DNA of 64,000 nucleotides from Patellaria atrata CBS 101060 (GCA_010093705.1 MU006121.1:102120-166119); one strand, 5' to 3'. Shown: positions 1 through 10,497, counted from the first letter of the stretch. The notes: generated from the sequence alone by a model not told the origin. Made by a program: numbers and translations.

Positions 1-484
1 CTTGCGGTCGGATCACAATACATGTAAAGTATCCATCTCATCAGCAGTTGATCCCTAGGTTGGACATACCCCAAATCTCCTTTTTGTATCCTTCTGTGCC
101 CCTTTAGACTTTTCCTGAGAAATTGCTGACGGTGAGAGTTACATTCTATTCTAGTCAAGGGCGTGGTGGAGGCGTTTTCATCCTTGGGATTCTGCTTTGG
201 CTATATCCTGGCACGGATACATGTAGTAACTGCTCTAATACAAAAAATTAAGCTTTCTTTTTTCTTTTCATTCCCAAACCGGCAGCTGAGATTACGCATT
301 CACAGTTCTATGATGCCATTTATGGAACTAATCGATTTTTACAAAGTTCAGCAGCGGGTATATTCCGATACTCCGTTCCATGCTGTGTCATGCCGTGAGA
401 TGCACCTCCGACATTCGTATTCTATACAAGTACATTTTCCCAATCCTCAGTAAGGACTCACCATCCCATAACATCATCCCGGAG
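1..484. other. intergenic, downstream of the EF-hand gene
   Basis: No gene is supportable here. The stretch lies 3' of the minus-strand gene that ends at 485, and the short open frames have no family features. A TC-rich patch lies near 255-275. Confidence 0.5.
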
Positions 485-3400
485 TTAGAAGGTCGCAATC
501 TCCAACCAGCCCTCGATGAACCCCAACGGCCCTGTCCTACCTCCGTTCTCCTTGTATATCTTCTCAAACTCCTGCCAGCTTAGCTTTCCTCCACCACCAC
601 GCAATCTGGATTCACGCTCAACTTCTTCAAGGAAGACCAACCGCTTCAGCCTGGTCTCATCGGGCGGAGTTTGATGGTCATTCCGCCGCTCATGAGCAGT
701 CTTCAAGTGAGTAGAACGCTCCCGGAGCTGAGCTGCGGGTTCTGGGATGCCATTTTCCTGTGCTGGATGACTGTATTCTCGGAGCGCTCTCATCATGTCT
801 GGGCTCATCATAGGGTAACGTACAGTGTTATGTGCACGGCCTCGCGGGCGAAGACGAGGCCAGGAGGTAGTCTCAGGTTGAATATCTGATTCTGGTTGTT
901 GCTCGAGGTCTGTCAAGCTGTTAGGGCGAAACTGTGGCATCGTGGGATCTCTTTGCTCGAGGCCGGCGTTATGCTGCGAGAAATGTGCGGGAGAAGCCTG
1001 GGGTTGCGCGGAACTTGAGGCTGGAGCCGGCGCGCCAGGTTGCAACGCCCCTCTGCGAGGTTGTATTTCGTTGGACCTCTCATGGCTGGTCAATTCTTGC
1101 ATCCCCTGAATATCGCCCTCTCTAGCGTCTCTTGCTGCAAGGAACTCATTCATCCACACAGCGGCTTCAGGATTTGTTGAGATACGAAAAAACCCATTGT
1201 TCTCTATCGATGTAGATAGAAATTCTACCCCATCAGTAGTGGCATCACGTACTAGCTCATCGCTCAATGGCATGAGAGACTCTCCATTGTCTTCTTGCGA
1301 TGTTGGTGCGGCCGGTGGTTCATGTTCAGTCTCGTACGCGGTAACTCCAACGAGTGTCAGCAATTCGTAGGCCGTGTCGACGACATCCTCCTCGCTGATG
1401 GAGCCATGGACTAGCAAGGTCAATATCTCTCCCGCAGTTTCAGTATTCAACCCAATACGCTGTTTAGCATGATCTTTAAGTCGCTTTTTCAACGCATTCA
1501 CGAAGTCCTCCAGGTCAAGCTCAGCGCGCGAGATGGCTTCAGCCAGAGACGGATAGTCCTCACGAAGATATTCCATTAACAGTTTGCGAGCCATATCTTC
1601 GTCTTGTAGCGCTGCCTTTATAGATTCGTCTTGAGCGTGCATATCAGCCTGTAGGGTACTTTCCTTCTGCTGTCCACTGTATTCGCTAATCTTACTTCGA
1701 TATGTCCGCCGTTCTTGTTTTGTCACTTTAACTTCCACAGCAAGATCCTCTTTTTCCCGAAAGAGTGTATCTAATAGTTCATTGAGCCCCTGTTGAGTGA
1801 CTTGATACAAGACGTCTTTGCCAAGATCCCGCTCAGCTTCCGGTATCTCATAGCCGCCCCATCGTTCGTTCATCGGCCGCGAAGATGTCGACGCGTTGGA
1901 CCTAGTTTCGAACTCCAAGTCATCCTGGAAGCGTACTTTTGAGGAGGATCTCGACCTGGGGGATATTTGCCGTGAGCTAACGTTTCTGCTATCAGTTTCG
2001 GCACCACCAGCGAGGGATCCTATCACTTCATCATCGTCTTCGCTCTCATCCTCATCCTCATCAGTCTCATTTTCGAATCCAGGAGGTGGTGAAAGCCCTT
2101 CTTCCTCATCAACGTAAAATTCTCGCCGTAGCCAACGTTTCTCAATAGCATCGTCGTTACTATCATCTTCAGCTGAACCTAGAGATCCGCCAGTTCGCGC
2201 GGACTCAGCTCGCCTGATGATTTCTGCGCGGGTGACAGTCTCATCGACGTTCTCGAAGGTGACACCAGAATATGTCCATTTCTCATCGCCGTACCGTCCA
2301 ATTGATTTGCCAATTATGGGCCTAGACGGGTCACCTGGAGGGATTATATCCGCGAAAGCAGAGCTCAACGGTTGGCTGGATAGGACTACATTCATGGCCC
2401 CTGCGGCAGAGAGCTCGTCTTGCTGACACATGATGGCCTCTCTCGTGATCTCTCTTTGAAGCGCGAAGTTGGCTCTGAAGATGCGCAGAAAATCTCTTCG
2501 AGACACCAAGCCATCACCGTCGAGATCATAGCCGTTGTATATTTTCCTCAACTTCTTGTTTGGTTGACGAGACTGTAGGACGGACAATGTAGTCAGAAAT
2601 TCGGAGAAGCCGATATAGTTGTCAGCGTTTGAGTCATAGAGCGAGAAAGCACGGTCATAAATGAGGTTAGGAATGGGCGGCATCGAAGCGTAGAAATGGG
2701 CGAAAGATTTATCAAACGCCTTTCTATCGATAGCACCGCGTAGTCCATCCGGATCGGCCTCCCAGATAGTGTTAGCTAGACAGGTAAATTGGTCCCAGTA
2801 AGCGTCAACCTCGGCTGGCTCGAATTTTGTTTCAAAACAGAGACGCTTTTTCACTTCGGCAGGCAAGTATGTCGCCATTAATGTAGGCTTACCTGGGTAC
2901 ATGACGGGCTGCGCCTGTCTTGTGCTTGATGGAGCAGGAATTCGGATTTTGTAGAATACGTGAGTTTTGATATGTACACCAGACGCTTCACAGTCAGAGC
3001 AAAGGTCATAGTCCGGGCAATTGGCACATCGCCATCGAACGCCACGGATAGGCTTCATGTCGCAGGCGTTACATGTGACGCCGCGGTGAACATACCCATC
3101 CTGCCTCGCTTGATCTTCCGCTATGTAATACAACATGCTTTTCAAATTTTGGGCATCGGTGCTCTGGCTTTGATCTGGATGCGGTATCCCGCCCGTTGTC
3201 TCCCACGAGACCTCTGTCCCAGCAATAGTCTCCCTACCATCTTGATCGTTTGTACCGTCAACCAACGGCGCGGATGTACTCTGTTCCCGATTTATAAGTT
3301 CGTAGCCGTTCCTGATAGCTTGCCGACTAATACCTCGGCTCTCCAGATAATCTGTTATGTTCGGCACGTCTGGGTCTAGGACCATGAAGCGCTGACGATC

Positions 3401-3823
3401 GGGGTAATTGCTTCGCAGATAGGATCCTACAACAGCGAGCTCGAGTTCATATCTCAAACGCTCAGCCGTCTCATCATCGACGCCATATTGAACTTGCAGC
3501 CCTTGTAAGGTTGGAAGGCCTGTGAAGGTCTGTGATATTGGCAAGATCTCTGTGTGCCCGTCGGGAAGAGTGATAGGGACGTGCCACAAACCGGAATTGT
3601 CGTGTAAGAAACTTTCATTTTGTGTTCGATTCTCGGCGGATCGAAGATTGGAAGACCTCTGTCGGCGGGGGCGCTGGATCGCGTTACTGCGATGCAAGTT
3701 TGAACTTGGGTTAGCTGTTTGGAAGGACGTGTAGAAGGAGTAGAAGGTCAAAGCGGCGGCGACACCAACGGTGACATAAACGACCGGCCTATAGCGGGCC
3801 AGGCTCGATGGAGAGTCAGGCAT
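485..3823 (-). CDS. membrane-anchored EF-hand / ZZ zinc-finger protein
   Basis: This is a single uninterrupted frame of 1112 codons starting at an ATG. A hydrophobic segment at residues about 12-30 (VVYVTVGVAAALTFYSFYTS) suggests an N-terminal membrane anchor. Around residues 245-290 a cysteine/histidine pattern (CNAC...CANC...CSDC...HIKTH) matches a ZZ-type zinc finger. Two adjacent EF-hand loops follow near residues 395-445; the second, DLDGDGLVSRRDF, has good calcium ligands and the first, DSNADNYIGFSEF, is nearly canonical. The second half is acidic, Ser-rich and partly coiled. Such EF-hand/ZZ proteins are widespread in filamentous fungi but poorly characterised; calcium-responsive membrane scaffolding is an inference. 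The next gene lies about 1 kb away on the other strand. Confidence 0.85.
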   Translation of the reverse strand: MPDSPSSLARYRPVVYVTVGVAAALTFYSFYTSFQTANPSSNLHRSNAIQRPRRQRSSNLRSAENRTQNESFLHDNSGLWHVPITLPDGHTEILPISQTFTGLPTLQGLQVQYGVDDETAERLRYELELAVVGSYLRSNYPDRQRFMVLDPDVPNITDYLESRGISRQAIRNGYELINREQSTSAPLVDGTNDQDGRETIAGTEVSWETTGGIPHPDQSQSTDAQNLKSMLYYIAEDQARQDGYVHRGVTCNACDMKPIRGVRWRCANCPDYDLCSDCEASGVHIKTHVFYKIRIPAPSSTRQAQPVMYPGKPTLMATYLPAEVKKRLCFETKFEPAEVDAYWDQFTCLANTIWEADPDGLRGAIDRKAFDKSFAHFYASMPPIPNLIYDRAFSLYDSNADNYIGFSEFLTTLSVLQSRQPNKKLRKIYNGYDLDGDGLVSRRDFLRIFRANFALQREITREAIMCQQDELSAAGAMNVVLSSQPLSSAFADIIPPGDPSRPIIGKSIGRYGDEKWTYSGVTFENVDETVTRAEIIRRAESARTGGSLGSAEDDSNDDAIEKRWLRREFYVDEEEGLSPPPGFENETDEDEDESEDDDEVIGSLAGGAETDSRNVSSRQISPRSRSSSKVRFQDDLEFETRSNASTSSRPMNERWGGYEIPEAERDLGKDVLYQVTQQGLNELLDTLFREKEDLAVEVKVTKQERRTYRSKISEYSGQQKESTLQADMHAQDESIKAALQDEDMARKLLMEYLREDYPSLAEAISRAELDLEDFVNALKKRLKDHAKQRIGLNTETAGEILTLLVHGSISEEDVVDTAYELLTLVGVTAYETEHEPPAAPTSQEDNGESLMPLSDELVRDATTDGVEFLSTSIENNGFFRISTNPEAAVWMNEFLAARDAREGDIQGMQELTSHERSNEIQPRRGALQPGAPAPASSSAQPQASPAHFSQHNAGLEQRDPTMPQFRPNSLTDLEQQPESDIQPETTSWPRLRPRGRAHNTVRYPMMSPDMMRALREYSHPAQENGIPEPAAQLRERSTHLKTAHERRNDHQTPPDETRLKRLVFLEEVERESRLRGGGGKLSWQEFEKIYKENGGRTGPLGFIEGWLEIATF

Positions 3824-4820
3824 AAGGTATTCTGGTAAGAGTGGCTATCGAAGATATAGGATCAAGTGAGGAAACTCGACGAGTTTGCGGAAGTTCGACG
3901 TGTATGTAGCACAGCCATCGAAGACGACTTCAAAATTATGTTTGTCAGTAAAGAAAGACAGTTTAAAAAAGAAGCTGAGAATCAAGGAGTTGATGAGGGG
4001 GAGAATATCTTTGCACCTCTGCACTTATTGTTATCTTGAGGCTCTGCTAGGTCATAACGGTGTTACTTCGGTTGTATCGGTAAGACTAGCGCGCTTCCGG
4101 CTCGCTAGTCTTATTCGGAGTACCGATAGTTCTACCCCGACATCTGATACAAAAAGCCGAGGACGGGGAGCACCTCACCGAGATTCGGAGTTTCGGAATG
4201 GTTGTCGGGTCACTCGGGTGAGAGTAAATATAGGCTTCAACTCGGCTGACGTGCGGTAAAACTCAATTGCACACTGTATACATACAAGTACATACAATAC
4301 GGTACATATCGTCGTTCTAAATATAGTATTATTATATTCCTTCTTTTCTTGAAAGACCGAGTTTCCTTCAATACCCAATCATGTATACATTAGCAAGCCT
4401 CAACACTATTAGTCCAGCAGCCACAAGCTGCAATATTCTCTCCTTTAGGCCTTATACGGTAAGCTGTAAGCGTTTATATTTCTTCTGTCTCATGAACCGA
4501 ACGATATCTCCAACAAAATCTTTTATTTCCGTTTCATTCCCTAGAGTCACACTTTTTCAGTAGATCTACTGTATTTGATGAAACCTCAAAAGAATACAAG
4601 CTCGTGGGAAATATTCAGTGGAGTGTTTCACGGCATGCGCCACCAATTGAATATTATGTGAGTTATCGTAGAGTCTATCGGAGAATCCTAATCAATGGAA
4701 GTCATCGCGCTGAAAAGCTATAAGAACATACTGTAATCCGCCGTCCACGACGGTGATTTCACTCAAAAAAGAAACCCCAGCCACTTATACCAAAGTCGCT
4801 TTAACACTCCAACTTTGATT
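3824..4820. other. divergent intergenic region
   Basis: This roughly 1 kb gap separates two divergently transcribed genes and must hold both promoters. The only clear structure is the inverted repeat at 4081-4113. A TA-rich patch lies around 4315-4340. No open frame here looks coding. Confidence 0.45.
4081..4113. repeat. perfect 11-bp inverted repeat (hairpin)
   Basis: The arm TAAGACTAGCG at 4081-4091 is exactly reverse-complementary to CGCTAGTCTTA at 4103-4113, with an 11-nt loop. Weaker complementarity continues outward (TATCGGTA before, TACCGATA after), so the full imperfect palindrome spans roughly 4073-4130. It may be a structural element or a footprint of a small inverted-repeat element. 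Confidence 0.6.
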
Positions 4821-6573
4821 ATGGAATATCCGGCTTCACTTGGGAACAATTACCCTGGATACTGTCTCTTCGAACCTAGAACTAACCTTCGCTCTCTGAA
4901 GGCTCATTTTGACAAAGTTCCACCATACCTATTCCGGACGCATTGCGAAAACTCCAACGGTAAAAGCAACGAACATGCCATAATATCCTCTGCAGCGGAC
5001 ATAGATAGCGACTGTTCTGACGTGATGGGTCAAGACGAGAAGAAGATCGCTAAGATGCTCATGAATCACCTCCTGTGGAAAAACAGATGGGATGACAACT
5101 TCATGTCCTGGACTAGCTCCTTTTTCTTCACAGTACAACTTGGTCTCTATCGGGCTAGAACAGATAGAATCAACCGTCCGACTTTTGATGCTCTTTTTAT
5201 CACCGTTATAGATACTCGAAAATGTCCACAGGGCACGTTTCTTCCCGCCGAGGCTATGTGTCAGGCATATCAGCTCCCGGATGAGGGTAAACTTACACAT
5301 CGATATTATCGGGGTGAATATCTTTCGCAAAGCCATCTCAACATCTTTCAGGCGTCGAAGACAGTTTCTTTTCAAGATTTAATCGACCATGGCCTTTTTG
5401 ACCTGTTCCCTGAATTCGGAGATCAGACTTCGCACGATAAACTATACCACCGAGTGACCTTCCTACGAAGGAATTTCACACGCTCTCAGAAGCGTTCAGC
5501 GACAGATGAGGAAATTCGTCTCGCTATAAATCTCGCGACCAGTTGTTTTGGCGGCATTTTTACTGAGCCGATTCTGGCGATACTTCTTTCCCTCCGCCCT
5601 CGACCCTCTGGAGACCAATTAACTCACCTGATTCGCAAAGCATTTCGAAGCATTAGTCCAGGTAAGATATTGAGGAGATATATACTTCGTATGTGCGCTA
5701 ATAGTCCAAGGTCGTAACAGGGAAGATTCACTGGAAGTTCCTCGCGAGACTGATATCCCGGAATACCGACAATTTGTTGCGATCATGAATTCCCTGAGAA
5801 CTGTTGCCGCAGTGGAGCTACCTAGCAGACCAGAAGTATCCTTCGTGCCTAAACCTGTCAGCCAAGCTGTACCATACGTGGAGCTACCTGCTAGACATAG
5901 CGTACCATCCGTAGCACTACCGGTCAGGCAACCGGTGCCATCTGGGGAACTCCCCGCCAGACAGACTGTATCTTCCGTGCAACTATCCGCAAGGCAAGCT
6001 GTACCATCAGTAGAACTACCCGTCAGACGAGTTGTGCCAGCTGTGGAACTCCCTACCGCAAATTCTGTGTCTTCCGTGGAACTATCCCCGAAGCAAGCTG
6101 TACCATCAGTAGAACTACCCGTCAGACGAGCTGTGCCAGCCGTGGAACTCTCTACCGAAAATTCTATATCTTCCGTGGAACTATCTACTAGCCAAACTGT
6201 ACAGTTAGTGGAACAACCTTCCAGCCAAACCATCTCGTCCGCGGAAATCCCTATTAGACATCCTGTAGATTCCGTGCAACTACCCGCTAGGCAAGTGATG
6301 CCTTCAGTGGAGCTACCTTCCAGAGAGGCCGCTTCGCCAGTCGAACTACCTACCAGAGATATTATACCCTCCTTAGAAACCCCGGCACAACGTCCCCTAC
6401 CCTCTGCAGAACTATCCCCAAGATCTAAAGTGCCCGTTGTAGATAAAATTACACCCGTGCCTCAGTTCACGGATCGATATTCCTATTCACATCAACAGCA
6501 GCGTTCGCGAATTAGAAGAATATTTGACAAAATCTTTTGCCATTCTTCTTGTAAGCAAATGAAAAAACTATGA
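4821..6573 (+). CDS. DUF7587-like protein with 11-residue tandem repeat tail
   Basis: Exon 1 is 4821-5661. An intron with donor GTAAGA at 5662 and probable acceptor at 5725 (AAG; 5710 also keeps frame) joins it to an exon ending at 6573, giving about 562 aa. The ATG at 4821 is the first in frame. Residues about 30-190 match the fungal DUF7587 pattern as I know it: an LFR start, a region ending in MLMNHLLWKNR, then FMSWTSSFFF, VIDTRKCP and YYRGEYLSQ, ending in LIDHGLFDLFPEF. From about residue 300 the protein is almost entirely 11-residue repeats, consensus V-P-S-V-E-L-P-x-R-x-x, about 19 units. A short basic C-terminus contains two Cys. The function of DUF7587 is unknown. The nearest acceptor, CAG at 5720, would break the frame, so the exact splice site is uncertain. 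Confidence 0.7.
5785..6432 (+). repeat. 33-bp coding minisatellite (about 19 units)
   Basis: The 3' exon of the DUF7587-like gene consists of in-frame 33-bp units, each coding an 11-residue block such as VPSVELPVRRV. Unit length is kept without frame-breaking indels. A higher-order 99-bp duplication (three units) is visible: the word GTACCATCAGTAGAACTACC starts at 6001 and again at 6100. The complementary strand is also open across 5619-6233, which follows from a period divisible by three. Confidence 0.8.
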
Positions 6574-7219
6574 TTCGATTACAACTTACTTAGGCTTCTT
6601 AGAACTCATAACGGCTACCATTGGCTGGGGCGTCGATCATAGGATACACAATGATAACGATTTTACGAAGAGATCGTGTCAAATGTGATGATGAGGCCTT
6701 CCGATTTGCTTGTCTATATAGCCTGAGATTGGCAATGTTCATTGTTTAGGCTAGGTCTACTGGACTAACGACTAACTGAACCGGTCTATAAGTACTGAGG
6801 TGTTGACTATCTGCTCGAAATCTGTGTATGGTATTTTGACCTTTCTTGCTATTGCTTTGAGCTGGTGTGATTTTTGTTGGTTAGCATTTTGGTCAACGAG
6901 CAAGAACATCTGACCAGAAGTTGAACAGGCAACTGATTGTCAACATAAAGGAAGTGTTATGAAGGGGACAATATAGATTTTTCATCTTTATCACCTACAG
7001 TCGCCATAACATGTTCTGATGTGGTAGTTAAGTAGGTAGGTTTTTTTGAACTTGCGGCCATCTAATCTCGAGACGACGGGTCCGATCTGAGATCTCCTCA
7101 ATTCCTCAACCCGCTGGACCGAGAGCAGGGGTAGTTTGGGCATCGATAGAACATGGACACAAACTTTAACACGCCTTTTATCTCACCCATCTCAAATATC
7201 TATTTTCAGCTCGTCTACA
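6574..7219. other. intergenic, promoter side of the GNAT gene
   Basis: No coding potential was recognised. The last 100 bp before the ATG at 7220 are pyrimidine-rich in places (TTATCTCACCCATCTC), as often seen in fungal leaders. A ribosome-binding-site concept does not apply. Confidence 0.4.
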
Positions 7220-8051
7220 ATGCAGCTCCGGAATGCCAAAATTACCGACCTGTACCAAATTGCACACGTTTGGCATGCGGCGTTCTTCGATGATGAGATA
7301 ATCGGAAATATCATGCATCCAAACCGTATCGCATACCCAGATGACGTCTATTACTGGTTGCTTCGCGGGATCAGGGAACGATATTTCGATTGGCGGCACC
7401 AGTTTGTCGTAGTAACGAAGGAGGTAGATGGCCAGGAGGTTATTCTGGGGGCCGCCGAGTGGCGCAGGTTAGGTCAAGGAGGAAAGAAGATGGAATTGGG
7501 TACGTGGGATCCGCGTGAGTTGCTACGATTCCCTGGGTCATAATGATGGGAAAGGTCCAGAATAGGACTAGACACTTGGACGTCGTCTCTGTCGAGTAAT
7601 CGTGTGTCAAACTCATAGAAGTTGAGGTATCCATCGTTGCGACTGACTAGAAACCATAGGAAGTTTCTTGAAACCAAGTATCTCTCTATTCAACCGTCTT
7701 TCGCTACTCTTTTTCCCCAATCGCGCCATGGATCCAACGCGGGACAACTTCCTCGAACGTTCCTTATCCAAAAGCGCACATCACTGGATGGGAGATCGAG
7801 CAGAGTGTTGGGATCTTCATGTCTGTGGTGTTCATCCTAACTACCACCACCAAGGAATTGGTAAGCAACTGGTGCGATGGGGTATCCAGAGAGCGGATGA
7901 AGAAGAAGTCTGTGCGAGTGTTGTCTGCGGCCAAAAAAACCGTGCGTTTTATATTGGTGCCGGATTGGAAACGGAAGTGGAAGATACGAGAACCGAAGAG
8001 AAGAAAGGGTCAGGAGGAAAGGTTGTCTTGTTTAAGGTATCTGGTACCTAA
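7220..8051 (+). CDS. GNAT-family N-acetyltransferase
   Basis: Exon 1 is 7220-7499 and exon 2 is 7660-8051. The intron (GTACGT...CCATAG, 160 bp) restores a 223-aa protein. The start is the first ATG in frame (MQLRNAKITDLYQI), the usual beginning of a fungal GNAT with an R/K-x-A-x-x-x-D opening. The acetyl-CoA binding motif A is clear in exon 2: LHVCGVHPNYHHQGIGKQL fits V-x-P-x-[HY]-x-x-x-G-[IVL]-[GA]. The C-terminal region has the expected NRAFYIGAGL segment. The substrate cannot be told from sequence; most fungal relatives are annotated only as acetyltransferases. A cytosolic location is assumed because no signal is present. Confidence 0.85.
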
Positions 8052-8514
8052 ATAGTTACCTTACATTTCAAAGGAGACGGGACGCGTTTTTAAGTCTCCA
8101 TATCCGGACCATACCTATGGATGGGTATTTCTTGCATACATGCCTTGCCGTATATCATCTGCGCAGTCTCATTATAGGAAAGATGACAGTCAAGCAGGGG
8201 GTGATCACTTTGCGAAGAGAGAACACCAGTAAGCAATCGTCTCACTTGAAGATGATTTCTTAAAGCAGACTCATATGAAAGATGGGACTTGAAAAGGGTG
8301 ATCAGACAAAGAATGGACCAAAGATCCAACTGGCTGGAGTTGTAAACTTGAGGAGACCTGACTATTCAGAGAGATTCCAGAAGTCTGGATTTGGGTATAC
8401 AATGATCTGAAGATGTTTACTCCACAGAGTGGTATAGAGTACAGTATATTTTGTGACCATGAGATTTTCCTACGGAAGCTGATCACCACACGACAGCACC
8501 ATAACTTCGTACTT
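8052..8514. other. intergenic between convergent genes
   Basis: This is 3' flanking sequence for the GNAT gene (+) and the small mitochondrial-type gene (-). No gene, repeat or RNA was recognised. Confidence 0.45.
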
Positions 8515-9091
8515 TTAGTCCTGATTTTGAGCTAGCTCCTCCATAGCTGTCACTGCATTCTGTAGTTCCCGTATCCTATGACCTACCCTTTTTTTCACCT
8601 GTTCTGCGAGGTCTAAATCTGGGCCATCTACAATACTTTTATATGTGGACAGCAATTTTTCTAGCTCTTCTCTCGCAGCGGTGCGGTCGTCGGCCGCGTA
8701 GACAGTGTTATTTTCAGTTTCCTCGGCGGCAAATTCAAACTAGAGTCCTGTATCAGAATACTTCGCGTACTGCAAGACACCCGACTTATGAAATTTGATA
8801 GTTTGGACGGGAGGTTCGTACCTCATCCCTCGCTGTTGCGTAGAGCTCTTGTATCTGCTCAACAACGTCGTCTGCCGTAGTTTTGCTTGCAAACTGTCGT
8901 GAGAATCGGGGCAAATGAAATTGCCTTTGTTCCGGGTTTGGGTACCGATTACTTGTATAGAGAGGCGTCTGCAGTTCTAGTCCGGAAGCTCTTATTGCGG
9001 TGAAGCTACGGGCGGGAGACCTTGAGAGTGTACAAGCACAGGTGAAGGTTGGTTTGAGAGCAACTCTATATGCTGGACGAATGAATGACAT
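8515..9091 (-). CDS. small mitochondrial-type protein, uncharacterised
   Basis: Exon 1 runs 9091-8822 and exon 2 runs 8739-8515 on the minus strand. The 82-bp intron has donor GTACGA and acceptor CTCTAG, and the spliced product is 164 aa. The N-terminus (MSFIRPAYRVALKPTF..., rich in Arg, Ser and Ala, few acids) looks like a mitochondrial presequence. The C-terminal half is charged and helical: after TARDE it continues EFAAEETE, YAADDRTAAREELEKLL and RIRELQNAVTAMEELAQ. I do not recognise a named family. The second exon is too short to stand out as an open frame but reads cleanly to a TAA. It shares a 198-bp head-to-head promoter region with the cytochrome b5 gene. Confidence 0.7.
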
Positions 9092-9289
9092 GCTGGAGGT
9101 TTTCGAATGCGGTTTGATGAGCAGGTACTGGTTCTGGTACGGTATGTACAGTACGTAGGAGTTTTTGTTCAACTGAGGATGACGCGCACGCGCGGATTTT
9201 GGAGGTTCTCACCCGCCGCACCTCCGCATGATTTGATTCTCATTTTCCATGCAATCTTCAACTTTACAACACACAACAAGCAACAAGCG
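9092..9289. promoter_or_regulatory. 198-bp bidirectional promoter region
   Basis: The two ATGs at 9091 (-) and 9290 (+) are only 198 bp apart, so both genes must be driven from here. It contains the word GTACAGTAC at 9146-9154, which recurs across this window, and an ACACACAAC-rich stretch just before the plus-strand ATG. This is inferred from gene layout, not from a recognised core promoter. Confidence 0.5.
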
Positions 9290-10321
9290 ATGCTTGTTGC
9301 GATTTCCTTGCTGATTGCTTCGGTAACATTTCTGTGCTATAGACATCTGCCCCGAGTTTGGCTTCAACATACCGACAGAACTCTCAGAACCCCGCGATCA
9401 TCACCATCGGACGCGCACGGCCATAAATTACAACCAGATGAAAATACACAGCTGCGCCCAGCACAGGATGAAGCGTCTACGGGTATAGCAGCTTCTATAG
9501 CAGTAGACGAAGAAGCGTCACCGCATTCGACACCGAAAGCTGTTGCAAGAGACCTCATTAGCATCTCCGAAAATGTACTGGAACTACCATCTTTCTCATT
9601 GCAGTCCCATAATTCAGATGAAGAGGACGATAATCTTCCTCCGCCTTCATTTCCCGCTCCGAACTCTGCCCAACGAGCTTCTAGTAGAGCTATAGCAGCG
9701 CATTCTGCTACCAGCGTCGCAGTGTCGGATTTGACCACTCCATCATCTATGCGTCCACAAAGTCTGCTAGCTTTAACAATGGGACCGCCTCTGAGTTCGG
9801 CCTCAACGCTTCGTCAAGCAGCGGGAATGGCCTCCCTTCGTGTGCCAGCGTCATCCTCTGGACTACAGGTTCAAGCATCACGATCAAACAGCCTTGCGCC
9901 ACAAGGAGCAGTCCCTTCCCAAGTACTCAATCTTCGTGGTAAAGTTACACTTACACCAGGTCATTCGCCATTAGATTGGGCCAACCTGCAACGGTCGGGC
10001 AAGAATATGTCTGGCGTTACGTCTTTCATGCGTGTCACGCCGTCGATGTTGAAACAACATAACGGGCGGAAGGGTAGGCCTGCATGGTCATCCTGGCAGG
10101 GTAAGGTCTACAATATCACCCCCTATCTTCCCTATCATCCCGGTGGTGAAGGGGAATTGAGGCGGGCGGCAGGCAAGAATGGGGAGAAACTGTTTATGGA
10201 GGTTCACCCATGGGTGAACTGGGAGAACATGCTAGGTGAGTGTCTAGTTGGGATCATGGTTGGTGAGCATGAGAATCGGTCTGTCACAGCAATGGAGAGC
10301 AAACTGGACGAAATGGACTGA
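9290..10321 (+). CDS. membrane cytochrome b5-like heme-binding protein
   Basis: This single exon encodes 343 aa. I chose the ATG at 9290 because MLVAISLLIASVTFLCYRHL gives a clean N-terminal transmembrane anchor; the frame extends upstream but only with non-ATG starts. Residues about 50-230 are low-complexity and Ser/Ala-rich. The C-terminal 100 residues form a cytochrome b5 fold: SWQGKVYNITPYLPYHPGG contains the first heme histidine in HPGG, and EVHPWVNWENML supplies the second. The arrangement resembles the b5 part of yeast Irc21 and of Cyb5R4-type proteins but lacks a reductase domain. Electron transfer at a membrane surface, perhaps in lipid metabolism, is the likely role. Confidence 0.82.
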   Translation: MLVAISLLIASVTFLCYRHLPRVWLQHTDRTLRTPRSSPSDAHGHKLQPDENTQLRPAQDEASTGIAASIAVDEEASPHSTPKAVARDLISISENVLELPSFSLQSHNSDEEDDNLPPPSFPAPNSAQRASSRAIAAHSATSVAVSDLTTPSSMRPQSLLALTMGPPLSSASTLRQAAGMASLRVPASSSGLQVQASRSNSLAPQGAVPSQVLNLRGKVTLTPGHSPLDWANLQRSGKNMSGVTSFMRVTPSMLKQHNGRKGRPAWSSWQGKVYNITPYLPYHPGGEGELRRAAGKNGEKLFMEVHPWVNWENMLGECLVGIMVGEHENRSVTAMESKLDEMD

Positions 10322-10497
10322 TAATCTCAATCGCGATTGTTGTTCATGTTCTCTTCCTAGGATAACTTTTTCAACGTGGATACATATACACTAATATATT
10401 ATATGCTTCCGTAAAGGTATATGCCCACGTTAACCTGTAAGTCCTTTAGGTAAGGTAGGACGTGTCGGTTGGGTGTTTTGTATGTACAGTACCTTTG

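Noticed and set aside
5619-6233. 204-codon minus-strand open frame rich in Ser/Thr/Gly
   Set aside because: It is the complement of the 33-bp coding array; openness follows from the period and there is no supporting splice or family evidence.
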